Positions 34,695 to 42,293 of a stretch of DNA of 57,306 nt are shown one piece after another. The notes below the pieces were generated by a model. That model was given only the letters and a program-made list of their open reading frames with translations, was not told the DNA's origin and made no database searches. Numbering within the stretch: position 1 is the first letter of the stretch; each line of letters starts with the position of its first letter. Made by a program: the position numbers and the translations under genes. Source of the DNA: Lachnospiraceae bacterium. Its GTDB lineage: Bacteria > Bacillota > Clostridia > Lachnospirales > Lachnospiraceae. The stretch covers positions 1 to 57,306 of the forward strand of contig JAILJC010000083.1 of the NCBI GenBank assembly GCA_024694965.1. Direction: 5' to 3'.

Positions 34695-34732
34695 CAAAAC
34701 CCATTGACATAGTAGGCAGATGTCGCTATAAT
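34695..34732 (+). promoter_or_regulatory. Promoter and putative Rrf2-family operator of the iscS operon
   Basis: TTGACA (34704-34709), 17-base spacer, TATAAT (34727-34732). The bases around the -35, AAACCCATTGACATAGTAGG, match those at the metY-cysK promoter except for one base over about 20. The left arm here is CCC rather than CCT, so the inverted repeat is weaker than in the first site. Confidence 0.8.
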
Positions 34733-34761
34733 CTTTATATTTCTCATAAAGGAGTGATCGG

Positions 34762-35946
34762 GTGATATACGCAGATAATGCCGCAACCACAAAGATGAGT
34801 GAGACGGCTGTAAAGACAATGGTATCGGTGATCAATGATGACTACGGTAATCCGTCAAGCCTGTACGGTTTCGGACAGAGGGCGAAGGAAGTCCTTGAAA
34901 GCGCAAGGGATGATATCGCTGGAATAATAGGAGCCGATCCGAGGGAGATCATATTTACTTCCGGAGGAAGCGAAGCGGACAATCAGGCGATACTGTCGGC
35001 CGCGCAGCTTGGGAAGAAGAACGGTAAGATGCATATCGTTTCATCGGCTTTTGAACATCATGCCGTGCTGCATACCCTGGATAAACTTAAAAAGGAAGGG
35101 TTTGATATAACCCTCGTTGACGTGCATGAGAACGGGCTTGTTATTCCCACCGAAATTGAAAAAGCAATACGGAAAGACACCTGTCTTGTAACGATAATGT
35201 TTGCAAACAACGAGATAGGAACGATACAGCCGATCCGTGAAATAGGCAGGATCTGCAGGGATAAGAAGGTGCTTTTCCACACCGATGCAGTCCAGGCTAT
35301 AGGACATATCCCGGTAAACGTTAACGATGACAATATCGATCTTTTGTCTGCTTCAGCCCACAAGTTCCATGGCCCGAAGGGTGTCGGATTCCTGTATGCA
35401 AAGAAGGGTATAAAGTTAAGCAGCCTTATCGCCGGCGGAGCACAGGAACGGGGGCTTAGGGCAGGCACCGAAAATGTCCCCGGCATAGCGGCAATGGCAG
35501 CGGCACTTAAGGAAGCCGCACCGAGGATAAATGAAACCGCAGCGTATCTTGCAAAAAAACGGGACAGGCTGATAGCGGGACTTAAAGAAATACCCCATTG
35601 TGCGGTAAACGGAGATGAAAAAAACCGCCTTCCGTCAAATGTCAATTTCTGCTTTGAAGGAATAGAGGGAGAGTCACTGCTTTTGCTCCTTGATGATAAG
35701 GGCATCCAGGCATCGTCGGGAAGCGCATGTACATCCGGTTCGCTCGATCCGAGTCACGTACTGCTGGCCATAGGAAGGGTGCATGATGTCGCGCACGGAT
35801 CGCTGCGCTTGAGCATAGGTGAAGATATAAGTGATGAAGATGTTGAATACATCATAAGCTCGGTTAAAGAGGTTGTTACATATTTAAGGAGCTTTTCGCC
35901 CATATGGCGTGACCTTGAGGCCGGTCTTAAGGAACATATTCTATAA
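34762..35946 (+). CDS. iscS: Cysteine desulfurase, group I (IscS/NifS type)
   Basis: PLP enzyme that removes sulfur from cysteine and carries it as a persulfide. The 394-residue protein opens IYADNAATTKMSE; PLP lysine lies in SASAHKFHGPKGVGF; the active-site Cys is in SSGSACTSGSLDPSHVL, the long flexible loop of group I enzymes. The start is GTG 34762 with AAAGGAG upstream. The adjacent iscU scaffold suggests Fe-S cluster assembly, while the rest of the operon also suggests supply of sulfur to thiocarboxylate carriers. Controlled by the shared Rrf2-type operator. Confidence 0.94.
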   Translation: MIYADNAATTKMSETAVKTMVSVINDDYGNPSSLYGFGQRAKEVLESARDDIAGIIGADPREIIFTSGGSEADNQAILSAAQLGKKNGKMHIVSSAFEHHAVLHTLDKLKKEGFDITLVDVHENGLVIPTEIEKAIRKDTCLVTIMFANNEIGTIQPIREIGRICRDKKVLFHTDAVQAIGHIPVNVNDDNIDLLSASAHKFHGPKGVGFLYAKKGIKLSSLIAGGAQERGLRAGTENVPGIAAMAAALKEAAPRINETAAYLAKKRDRLIAGLKEIPHCAVNGDEKNRLPSNVNFCFEGIEGESLLLLLDDKGIQASSGSACTSGSLDPSHVLLAIGRVHDVAHGSLRLSIGEDISDEDVEYIISSVKEVVTYLRSFSPIWRDLEAGLKEHIL

Positions 35947-35969
35947 AGCTTTCTTTGGAGGGATAACAA

Positions 35970-36350
35970 ATGGCTCTGTACAGTGAAAAAGTGATGGATC
36001 ATTTCCGTAATCCGAGGAATGTAGGCGTTATCGAGGATGCGGACGGAATAGGCGAGGTCGGGAATGCAAAATGCGGCGACATCATGAAGATGTATTTAAA
36101 GATCGATGATGACGTCATCACGGACGTCAAGTTTGAGACTTTCGGGTGCGGAAGCGCAATAGCATCTAGTTCCATGGCAACAGAGCTTATAAAGGGTCAA
36201 CCGGTTAGTGAAGCGATGAAGCTTACCAATAAGGCAGTCGCGGAAGCACTGGACGGACTTCCCGATTATAAGATGCATTGCTCGGTACTGGCCGAGGAGG
36301 CAATACAGTCGGCTCTTGAAGACTACGAGAAAAGAAAAGCGGATAAATAA
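35970..36350 (+). CDS. iscU: Fe-S cluster assembly scaffold IscU/NifU-like
   Basis: A 126-residue scaffold with the three ligand cysteines C35 (GNAKCGD), C60 (FGCGSA) and C103 (MHCSVL), plus Asp37. It receives sulfur from the desulfurase encoded 23 bases upstream and assembles a transient cluster. No hscA, hscB, iscA or fdx follows, which is usual for the minimal two-gene Isc system of Clostridia. Confidence 0.94.
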   Translation: MALYSEKVMDHFRNPRNVGVIEDADGIGEVGNAKCGDIMKMYLKIDDDVITDVKFETFGCGSAIASSSMATELIKGQPVSEAMKLTNKAVAEALDGLPDYKMHCSVLAEEAIQSALEDYEKRKADK

Positions 36351-36361
36351 AGGTATCGGAT

Positions 36362-37594
36362 ATGCAGTTTAATACCCAACTGTTACACGGAAAAACTTCA
36401 AAGGGTTACGCATTAAAGGAGATGCTTCCGCCAATATCTCAGGTAAGTGCTTTCAGATACGAGAGTATGGAAGAGCTTGAGAAGGTCTTTGAACATAAAA
36501 GCATGGGATACGCTTATACAAGGATAGGAAATCCCACGATAGCCGCTTTTGAGCAGCGGATAAACGAGCTTGAGGGCGGAATGGGAGCAATATGCTGCAG
36601 CAGCGGCATGTCGGCCATCGCATCGGCACTTCTTGCCGTATGTGAAAGCGGTGATGAGATCATAGCCTGCAGCGGACTTTACGGAGGGACCATAGGGCTG
36701 CTTCATGATCTTGAGAAGCTGGGTATCCATACAGTATTTACGGATGACATGACCGAAGCTTCGCTGAAGCCGCTTATCACCGAAAAGACAAAGGTGATAT
36801 ATGCGGAACTCATATCAAATCCATCGCTTAAGGTCCTTGAAGTTGCAGGGGCCGCGAAGGCTGCACATGAGTCGGGCATCCCTCTTTTTGTGGATTCTAC
36901 AACGGCCACTCCTTTCATTGTACGGCCGTTATCACTCGGAGCCGACATAGTCATCCATTCTACTTCCAAGTATTTAAACGGAGGAGGCAATTCGATCGGC
37001 GGGATCATTGTCGACGGAGGAAAATTCAAGTGGGATACCGGAAAGCATACGGCGCTTAAGGAGTATAAAAAATATGGTCCCATGGCGTTTTCGGTAAGGC
37101 TTCGTACCGATATATGGGAGAACTTCGGAGGGTGTATGGCACCCGCGAATGCTTTTCTGAATTTCATAGGAACGGATACTCTGGGCCTTCGTATGGAGAG
37201 GATATGCGATAACGCCGATAAACTGGCGCATGCACTTGACGGGCTTAAAGGCATAAATGCAAATTATCTGACTCTGCCATCACATCCTTACCACAGATAT
37301 GTTGAAGAAGAACTAAATGGTTTCGGAGGGGGCATATTAAGCTTCAGGGCCGGCTCCAAAGAGAGGGCGTTTAAGATAATAAACTCATTAAAGTACGCAA
37401 TGATAGCAAGCAATATAGGTGATCTCAGGACACTTGTGATTCATCCCGCTTCTACGCTTTATCTGCAGGCCTCCGGACAGGAAACGGAGGCAGCCGGGGT
37501 ATATGAAGATACGGTAAGGGTAAGCGTCGGCATAGAAGATGTGAATGATCTTATAGAAGATTTTACGGAGGCTGTAAAGGGTGCTGTTGAGTGA
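36362..37594 (+). CDS. Cys/Met-metabolism PLP enzyme (third MetY/MetB-like copy)
   Basis: A 410-residue PLP enzyme of the cystathionine synthase/lyase and O-acetylhomoserine sulfhydrylase superfamily: YAYTRIGNPTIAAFEQRI, CCSSGMSAIASAL, YGGTIGLLHDL, LFVDSTTATPFI and PLP lysine in IHSTSKYLNGGGNS. It is distinct from the other two copies, so it may have another role: homocysteine synthesis from a protein thiocarboxylate, or cysteine/homocysteine lysis. The JAMM protease gene overlaps its 3' end by 14 bases, an arrangement that fits a thiocarboxylate-dependent sulfhydrylase. Substrate cannot be settled by eye. Confidence 0.75.
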   Translation: MQFNTQLLHGKTSKGYALKEMLPPISQVSAFRYESMEELEKVFEHKSMGYAYTRIGNPTIAAFEQRINELEGGMGAICCSSGMSAIASALLAVCESGDEIIACSGLYGGTIGLLHDLEKLGIHTVFTDDMTEASLKPLITEKTKVIYAELISNPSLKVLEVAGAAKAAHESGIPLFVDSTTATPFIVRPLSLGADIVIHSTSKYLNGGGNSIGGIIVDGGKFKWDTGKHTALKEYKKYGPMAFSVRLRTDIWENFGGCMAPANAFLNFIGTDTLGLRMERICDNADKLAHALDGLKGINANYLTLPSHPYHRYVEEELNGFGGGILSFRAGSKERAFKIINSLKYAMIASNIGDLRTLVIHPASTLYLQASGQETEAAGVYEDTVRVSVGIEDVNDLIEDFTEAVKGAVE

Positions 37595-38006
37595 AAAGGC
37601 ATACCGGCTTATAAATGAGCACATAACAGGCGCATATCCTTATGAAGCGTGCGGCGTACTGCTCACAAGTACCGATGATGAGCGGATTGACTGCATTAGT
37701 CAGGCGAGTAACGAAATAAGTGCACATAAAGCTAAAGAGCGGTTTTTTATCGATCCCGTATGGTTTTACGGGATTGAGCGGGAGGCGGAAATAAGCGCAA
37801 AAAAAGTACTTGGATTTTACCATTCCCATCCGGACAAACCGCCTGTTTTATCTAAAAAGGATGAGGAATATATGATACCGGGGATGATATATATCATCGC
37901 ATCGGTAACAGGACTTAAGTGCAAGGAAATAAGGGGATATTTAAAGAAGGGAGCAGACGATCCTGCCCTGGAGATTGAAATTGTAAGGGAGGCGGCCTTG
38001 ATTTGA
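37581..38006 (+). CDS. JAMM/MPN+ metalloprotease (Mec/HcyD-like), first copy
   Basis: A 141-residue zinc protease of the JAB1/MPN/Mov34 family. The JAMM residues are complete: E22 (YEACGV), H81-x-H83 (FYHSHPDKPP), S91 and D94. Bacterial relatives such as Mec of mycobacteria, QbsD and HcyD process the C-terminus of ubiquitin-like sulfur carriers, either trimming residues after Gly-Gly or releasing the amino acid attached to them. The GTG start is inside the upstream PLP gene and the stop overlaps the fusion gene that carries a ubiquitin-like domain, strongly suggesting that domain as its substrate. Confidence 0.87.
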   Translation: MLLSEKAYRLINEHITGAYPYEACGVLLTSTDDERIDCISQASNEISAHKAKERFFIDPVWFYGIEREAEISAKKVLGFYHSHPDKPPVLSKKDEEYMIPGMIYIIASVTGLKCKEIRGYLKKGADDPALEIEIVREAALI

Positions 38007-39460
38007 AGGTTTATATATCGGCAACATTACGGAATTTCTTCGGAAGGAACAGTGTTATAGATGCTTCGGGGAGCACAATAAAGGATATCCTGGGATTCTT
38101 AACAGATGAATACCCGGATTCAAAGGAGATCCTTTATGATGCATCGGGAAAGTTAAGGAGCTTCATACAGATTTATGTGGGAAGCGAAAACCGGACGGAG
38201 ACTGATAAATGGTATAAGGAGTTAAAGGAGGATGATGAAGTGCTCCTGCTTCCGGCGATCGCGGGAGGGGCACCCAATGAAAGCATCATTTCGGATGAAA
38301 GGAGAAAGGAAATATCCTTTGATGATAAGGAAATCGAGCGCTTCGGCAAGCATCTTCTTCTAAGGGAGATAGGAGTCAAGGGCCAGAAGCGCATAAAAGC
38401 GGCAAGGGTAGTCGTTATCGGAGCGGGAGCCCTTGGTTCACCGGTTATCCAGTACCTTGCGGCAGCCGGAGTCGGAACGATAAAGGTGGTTGACTTTGAC
38501 GAGGTTTCGCTTGAAAACCTGCAGAGCCAGGTCATCCACACAAGCCGGGACGTTAAGCGTCCAAAGGTGGCATCAGCCAAAGATAAAGTAAGGAATATAG
38601 ACAGGAGCATAGTTTTCGAAGACGAAAACAGCAAAATAGATACGGAAAACATAGAAGAAATAATTGACGGATATGATCTTGTTATAGATTGTACGGACAA
38701 TTATAAGGCAAGATATCTGATAAATGATGCATGCGCATTGCTTGGTATACCGCTTGTGTTCGGTGCTATTTACCAGTACGAAGGACAGGTCGGTATCTTT
38801 AACCTGAACTCAGGTCCGTGCTACAGGTGCCTGTTCCCCACTCCTCCTGAGCCCGGACTGGTTCCCACCTGTGCGGAGGGCGGTGCCATAAGCCCTCTGC
38901 CGGGTATAGTTGGCAGCATCCAGGCCAATGAGGCATTAAAGCTGATCATTGGGATAGGAAAGCACCTTGACGGAAAGCTTCTTACGATAGACAGCCTGTA
39001 TCTTAATTCAAGAATACTTAAGGTGGGCAAGAATCATAAGTGTCCGATATGTGGGACAGAACCTTCTATATTTAAGGTTGAAGATTTCGATTATGAAGAG
39101 TTCTGCGGCCTGAAGGAGCAGGAAAACGAGATCCCGGTTGAAGGATTTACTCCCGAGGAGCTCGCAAAGAAAATAGAAAATGATGAACCGATCACAATAA
39201 TTGATGTACGCGAACCGCATGAGCGGGCAATCCGAAGATTCCCCAACGCGATCGCTATCCCTATAGGACAGCTTGCACGAAGGAAGGATGAGCTTGATCC
39301 GGATAAAGATACGATATTTATCTGTAAGGAAGGAAAACGCAGCATACTTGCGATCAATACATTAAGGGAAGCGGGATATACAGGACCCATGTATAACTTA
39401 AAGGGCGGATTCGATGCAATGAAGGACATCGTATTCTCGCATGAGGGAGCATGGTTGTAG
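38003..39460 (+). CDS. Ubiquitin-like sulfur carrier / E1 adenylyltransferase / rhodanese triple fusion
   Basis: A 485-residue protein in three parts. Residues 1-89: a MoaD/CysO-like beta-grasp domain ending in AIAGG (Gly88-Gly89) but continuing with APNES instead of stopping. Residues about 107-355: a MoeB/ThiF E1 domain with GAGALGSP, LENLQSQVIHT, zinc pairs C273/C276 and C347/C350, and Cys290. Residues about 380-485: a rhodanese domain with active-site loop CKEGKRS (Cys441). E1 enzymes adenylate the carrier's C-terminal Gly, and a rhodanese can deliver persulfide sulfur to make the thiocarboxylate. The overlapping upstream JAMM gene could cut after Gly89 to free the carrier. Confidence 0.88.
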   Translation: MKVYISATLRNFFGRNSVIDASGSTIKDILGFLTDEYPDSKEILYDASGKLRSFIQIYVGSENRTETDKWYKELKEDDEVLLLPAIAGGAPNESIISDERRKEISFDDKEIERFGKHLLLREIGVKGQKRIKAARVVVIGAGALGSPVIQYLAAAGVGTIKVVDFDEVSLENLQSQVIHTSRDVKRPKVASAKDKVRNIDRSIVFEDENSKIDTENIEEIIDGYDLVIDCTDNYKARYLINDACALLGIPLVFGAIYQYEGQVGIFNLNSGPCYRCLFPTPPEPGLVPTCAEGGAISPLPGIVGSIQANEALKLIIGIGKHLDGKLLTIDSLYLNSRILKVGKNHKCPICGTEPSIFKVEDFDYEEFCGLKEQENEIPVEGFTPEELAKKIENDEPITIIDVREPHERAIRRFPNAIAIPIGQLARRKDELDPDKDTIFICKEGKRSILAINTLREAGYTGPMYNLKGGFDAMKDIVFSHEGAWL

Positions 39461-39462
39461 GA

Positions 39463-39566
39463 GCTGCCATTCTGCGAAGCAGAATACAGGATGGCAGCGA
39501 CGATTGGCCGCCGACGAAGGAGGGGGCATTACCTTTACGATGAATACGCCTGATAAGGAGCAGGCG
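39463..39566 (+). other. Intergenic RNA hairpins before the encapsulin gene
   Basis: The 149-base gap holds a long hairpin: 8-bp outer stem 39463-39470/39491-39498, a seven-base bulge and a 5-bp inner stem 39471-39475/39479-39483 closed by GAA. A second hairpin pairs CGCCTG (39547-39552) with CAGGCG (39561-39566). Neither has a T tract. No convincing promoter was seen in the gap, so the encapsulin gene is probably read from upstream and the hairpins may process or stabilise the message. Confidence 0.5.
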
Positions 39567-39609
39567 ATTTCATAGACATTTAATTATTTACTACACAGGA
39601 GGAACCACT

Positions 39610-40566
39610 ATGGCAAACGACAAAGAAGTTAAAGAGGGCATAAACGCCCTGGGGGCGCAGGCGGCGTATAATCTTGCGAATATCACCAAGACCAAGCCTC
39701 AGTTTGGAGCACTTACACCCAAGTGGCTGACCAAATTCCTTGAGTTCAAGGGACTTGAGACCGGCATCTACAGGGTAAACAAGGTTGTTGAAGGAGATAC
39801 ACCTCTCGATGTACTCTGCAGCCAGACCAAGAAATCGGATATCATTCCGCAGGGTTATGTTGAATATGAGACAAAGCCCCGTGAATATGTCCTTAATTCG
39901 ATCTCAACGATCATTAACGTAAACACGGCGGTTGAGGATGTTTACAGTGTACCTTACGATCAGGTACAGGAGCAGCTCGGCCTTGCTATCGAGTCGTTAA
40001 GGGAGCGTCAGGAGAGCCAGCTTATTAACAACGATGATTACGGTCTGCTTAAGAACGTGGCTGATTCTCAGAGGATTCAGACACGTAACGGAGCCCCGAC
40101 ACCGGACGACCTTGATGAGCTCATCACCAAGGTATGGAAGGAGCCATCATTCTTCCTTGCACATCCGAGGGCAATAGCCGCATTTGAGAGAGAGTGCACA
40201 AAGCGCGGGGTACCGCCCGTAGTTGTAAACATTGCGGGAGGAACCTTCTTAACATGGAGGGGTATACCCATCATACCTACCGACAAGCTTTTGGTTGACG
40301 GACTTAAGAATCCCAAGTCACAGAGCGGAAAGACAAATATCCTTCTTATCCGTACAGGTGAAGCAAAGAGGGGCGTTATAGGTCTGTTCCAGGCGGGACT
40401 TAAGAATGAGCATTCAAGGGGCCTGTCCGTACGTTTCAGAGGAATCGATGATAAGGGAGTTGCATCTTATCTATTATCACTGTACTGCTCGGTTGCAATA
40501 CTTGCGGATGACGCTATCGCGGTACTTGAGGATGTAGAAGTAGGTGAATATTATGACTACGATTGA
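39610..40566 (+). CDS. Family 2A encapsulin shell protein
   Basis: A 318-residue HK97-fold shell protein of the family 2A (SrpI-like) encapsulins, recognisable from ALTPKWLTKFLEFKGLETG, YRVNKV, EYETKPREYVL, a central LRERQESQLINNDDYGLL, FLAHPRAIAAFERECTKRG, and the late GLFQAGLKNEHSRGLSVRF. Such shells self-assemble into about 60-subunit compartments and, in the studied members, enclose a cysteine desulfurase. The next gene is exactly such a desulfurase and overlaps this one by 14 bases. AGGAGG precedes the ATG. It probably builds a cytosolic sulfur-handling nanocompartment. Confidence 0.9.
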   Translation: MANDKEVKEGINALGAQAAYNLANITKTKPQFGALTPKWLTKFLEFKGLETGIYRVNKVVEGDTPLDVLCSQTKKSDIIPQGYVEYETKPREYVLNSISTIINVNTAVEDVYSVPYDQVQEQLGLAIESLRERQESQLINNDDYGLLKNVADSQRIQTRNGAPTPDDLDELITKVWKEPSFFLAHPRAIAAFERECTKRGVPPVVVNIAGGTFLTWRGIPIIPTDKLLVDGLKNPKSQSGKTNILLIRTGEAKRGVIGLFQAGLKNEHSRGLSVRFRGIDDKGVASYLLSLYCSVAILADDAIAVLEDVEVGEYYDYD

Positions 40567-42226
40567 GAACCTTGCCGGCGTTCCGGATGCAGGTGAACTC
40601 ACAATACTTGCCAACGAATTGTTTCCGGATCTTACGGAAGGCGTATACGGTATTCCCGAGACGGATATACCCGTTGCATCAGTTCCCGAAGTCAATGCTT
40701 CTTTGGCTGATCCTGCTGTTAAAAGTGATGCTTTCGACTGGGATCATCCCTTCGCATACGGGGGAGGCTACAGTGATCCGTATTTGCAGACGGTGGAAGC
40801 TGTAAGCGCTCCGGAAGCTGAGTTTATACCGGGTGCAGGAGATGTGCCGGTCCTTACGGGAAACGAAAGTTTGAGTTATGCTCCTTCAGTTATGTCGCAG
40901 GAACAGGCTAAGGAAAATGACCGTAAGATCGATGCTCCGACATCACTCGGGGGAGATGCGGTTGTAAGCGGCAGCAAGGCGGCCCCGTCTTCATCAAGGA
41001 ACGATTCCATAAGGATAGGCAGCAAATCGCTTGCCCAGATAAGGGATGATTTTCCGATCCTTAAGCAGCAGATCAACGGGCATCCTCTCGTATGGCTTGA
41101 TAACGGAGCGACAACACAGCGTCCTAAGGTCGTTATAGACAGGCTGTCCCATTACTACGAGAATGAGAATTCCAACGTTCACAGGGGCGCACATACACTT
41201 GCCGCAAGATCAACGGATGCGTATGAGAACGCAAGGGATATAGTACGTGATTTTATAGGAGCCCCTTCATCGGAGGAGATAGTTTTCGTCCGCGGTACGA
41301 CCGAGGGTATAAACCTTGTAGCGAACGCTTATGTTAAGCCTCTGCTGCAGCCGGGCGATGAGATCATCGTTTCGATACTCGAGCATCATGCAAACATAGT
41401 TCCGTGGCAGCTCGTTGCTCAGGCCACGGGTGCGGTGATAAAGGTTATTCCCTGCGACGAAACCGGACAGCTGATTATTCATGAGTACGAGAAGCTGTTT
41501 ACGAAAAGGACTAAATTCGTGGCGGTCACACATGTTTCAAACGTGCTCGGAACAGTGACTCCGGTTGAGGAACTGATAGCGATAGCTCACAGGCACGGCG
41601 TGCGTATTCTTATAGACGGAGCGCAGTCCGTAGCGCATATACCGGTAAACGTATCGGCCCTTGATGCTGATTTCTTCGTATTCTCCGGGCATAAGATCTT
41701 TGCACCTACCGGAATAGGAGCCGTATACGGCAAGAAGGAGCTGCTTGAAGCGGCGCAGCCTTATCACGGCGGCGGAAACATGATAGCGGACGTGACTTTT
41801 GAACGCACCATATACAATCCCGCACCTAATAAATTCGAAGCAGGTACGGGAAGCATAGCTGATGCCGTGGGACTCGGAGCTGCTCTTACCTATCTTTCCG
41901 AGATCGGTATGCCCTGTGTATACCGCTGGGAGCACGAGCTTCTGCAGTACGCTCTTAAGGAAATGAAATCGGTAAAGGGCATACATCTTGTGGGAACCGC
42001 ACTTAACAAGGCATCGGCACTGGCGTTTAAACTTGACGGCTATTCTGATGAGGAAGTGGGAAAGAGGCTTGATGCATACGGCATAGCGGTACGTACGGGA
42101 CATCACTGCGCACAGCCCGTGCTCAGGCGTTTCGGTTACGAGAGTACCGTAAGACCGACGATAGCGCTTTACAATTCACCCGATGACATTGATGCGCTGG
42201 TTAAGGTATTAAAAACATTTGCATAA
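40553..42226 (+). CDS. Encapsulin cargo cysteine desulfurase, group II (SufS-like) with N-terminal targeting extension
   Basis: A 557-residue protein. Residues 1 to about 155 are acidic, Pro/Ala/Ser-rich and probably disordered, with hydrophobic islands such as LTILANELFPDL and FDWDHPFAYGGGYSDPYL. Residues 160-557 are a complete SufS-type desulfurase: QIRDDFPILKQ, LDNGATTQRP, ILEHHANIVPWQ, PLP lysine in FSGHKIFAPTGIGA, and catalytic Cys in RTGHHCAQPVL. Related encapsulated desulfurases use a disordered N-terminus to enter the shell. I chose ATG 40553 with AGGTGA 5 bases upstream; GTG 40544 is also possible. Product should be persulfide or sulfane sulfur made inside the shell. Confidence 0.9.
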   Translation: MTTIENLAGVPDAGELTILANELFPDLTEGVYGIPETDIPVASVPEVNASLADPAVKSDAFDWDHPFAYGGGYSDPYLQTVEAVSAPEAEFIPGAGDVPVLTGNESLSYAPSVMSQEQAKENDRKIDAPTSLGGDAVVSGSKAAPSSSRNDSIRIGSKSLAQIRDDFPILKQQINGHPLVWLDNGATTQRPKVVIDRLSHYYENENSNVHRGAHTLAARSTDAYENARDIVRDFIGAPSSEEIVFVRGTTEGINLVANAYVKPLLQPGDEIIVSILEHHANIVPWQLVAQATGAVIKVIPCDETGQLIIHEYEKLFTKRTKFVAVTHVSNVLGTVTPVEELIAIAHRHGVRILIDGAQSVAHIPVNVSALDADFFVFSGHKIFAPTGIGAVYGKKELLEAAQPYHGGGNMIADVTFERTIYNPAPNKFEAGTGSIADAVGLGAALTYLSEIGMPCVYRWEHELLQYALKEMKSVKGIHLVGTALNKASALAFKLDGYSDEEVGKRLDAYGIAVRTGHHCAQPVLRRFGYESTVRPTIALYNSPDDIDALVKVLKTFA

Positions 42227-42240
42227 TTGGGCATTTATCT

Positions 42241-42265
42241 GCTGCGGAGCTAACTGCTCCGCAGC
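42241..42265 (+). other. Strong hairpin between cargo desulfurase and cysE
   Basis: GCTGCGGAGC (42241-42250) pairs perfectly with GCTCCGCAGC (42256-42265) around TAACT. No T tract follows (GGGTAAATG), so it is not a normal terminator; it may mark an RNA processing or stability point that separates shell/cargo output from downstream genes. Confidence 0.65.
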
Positions 42266-42293
42266 GGGTAAATGATAAGGGGAATAAAACACA

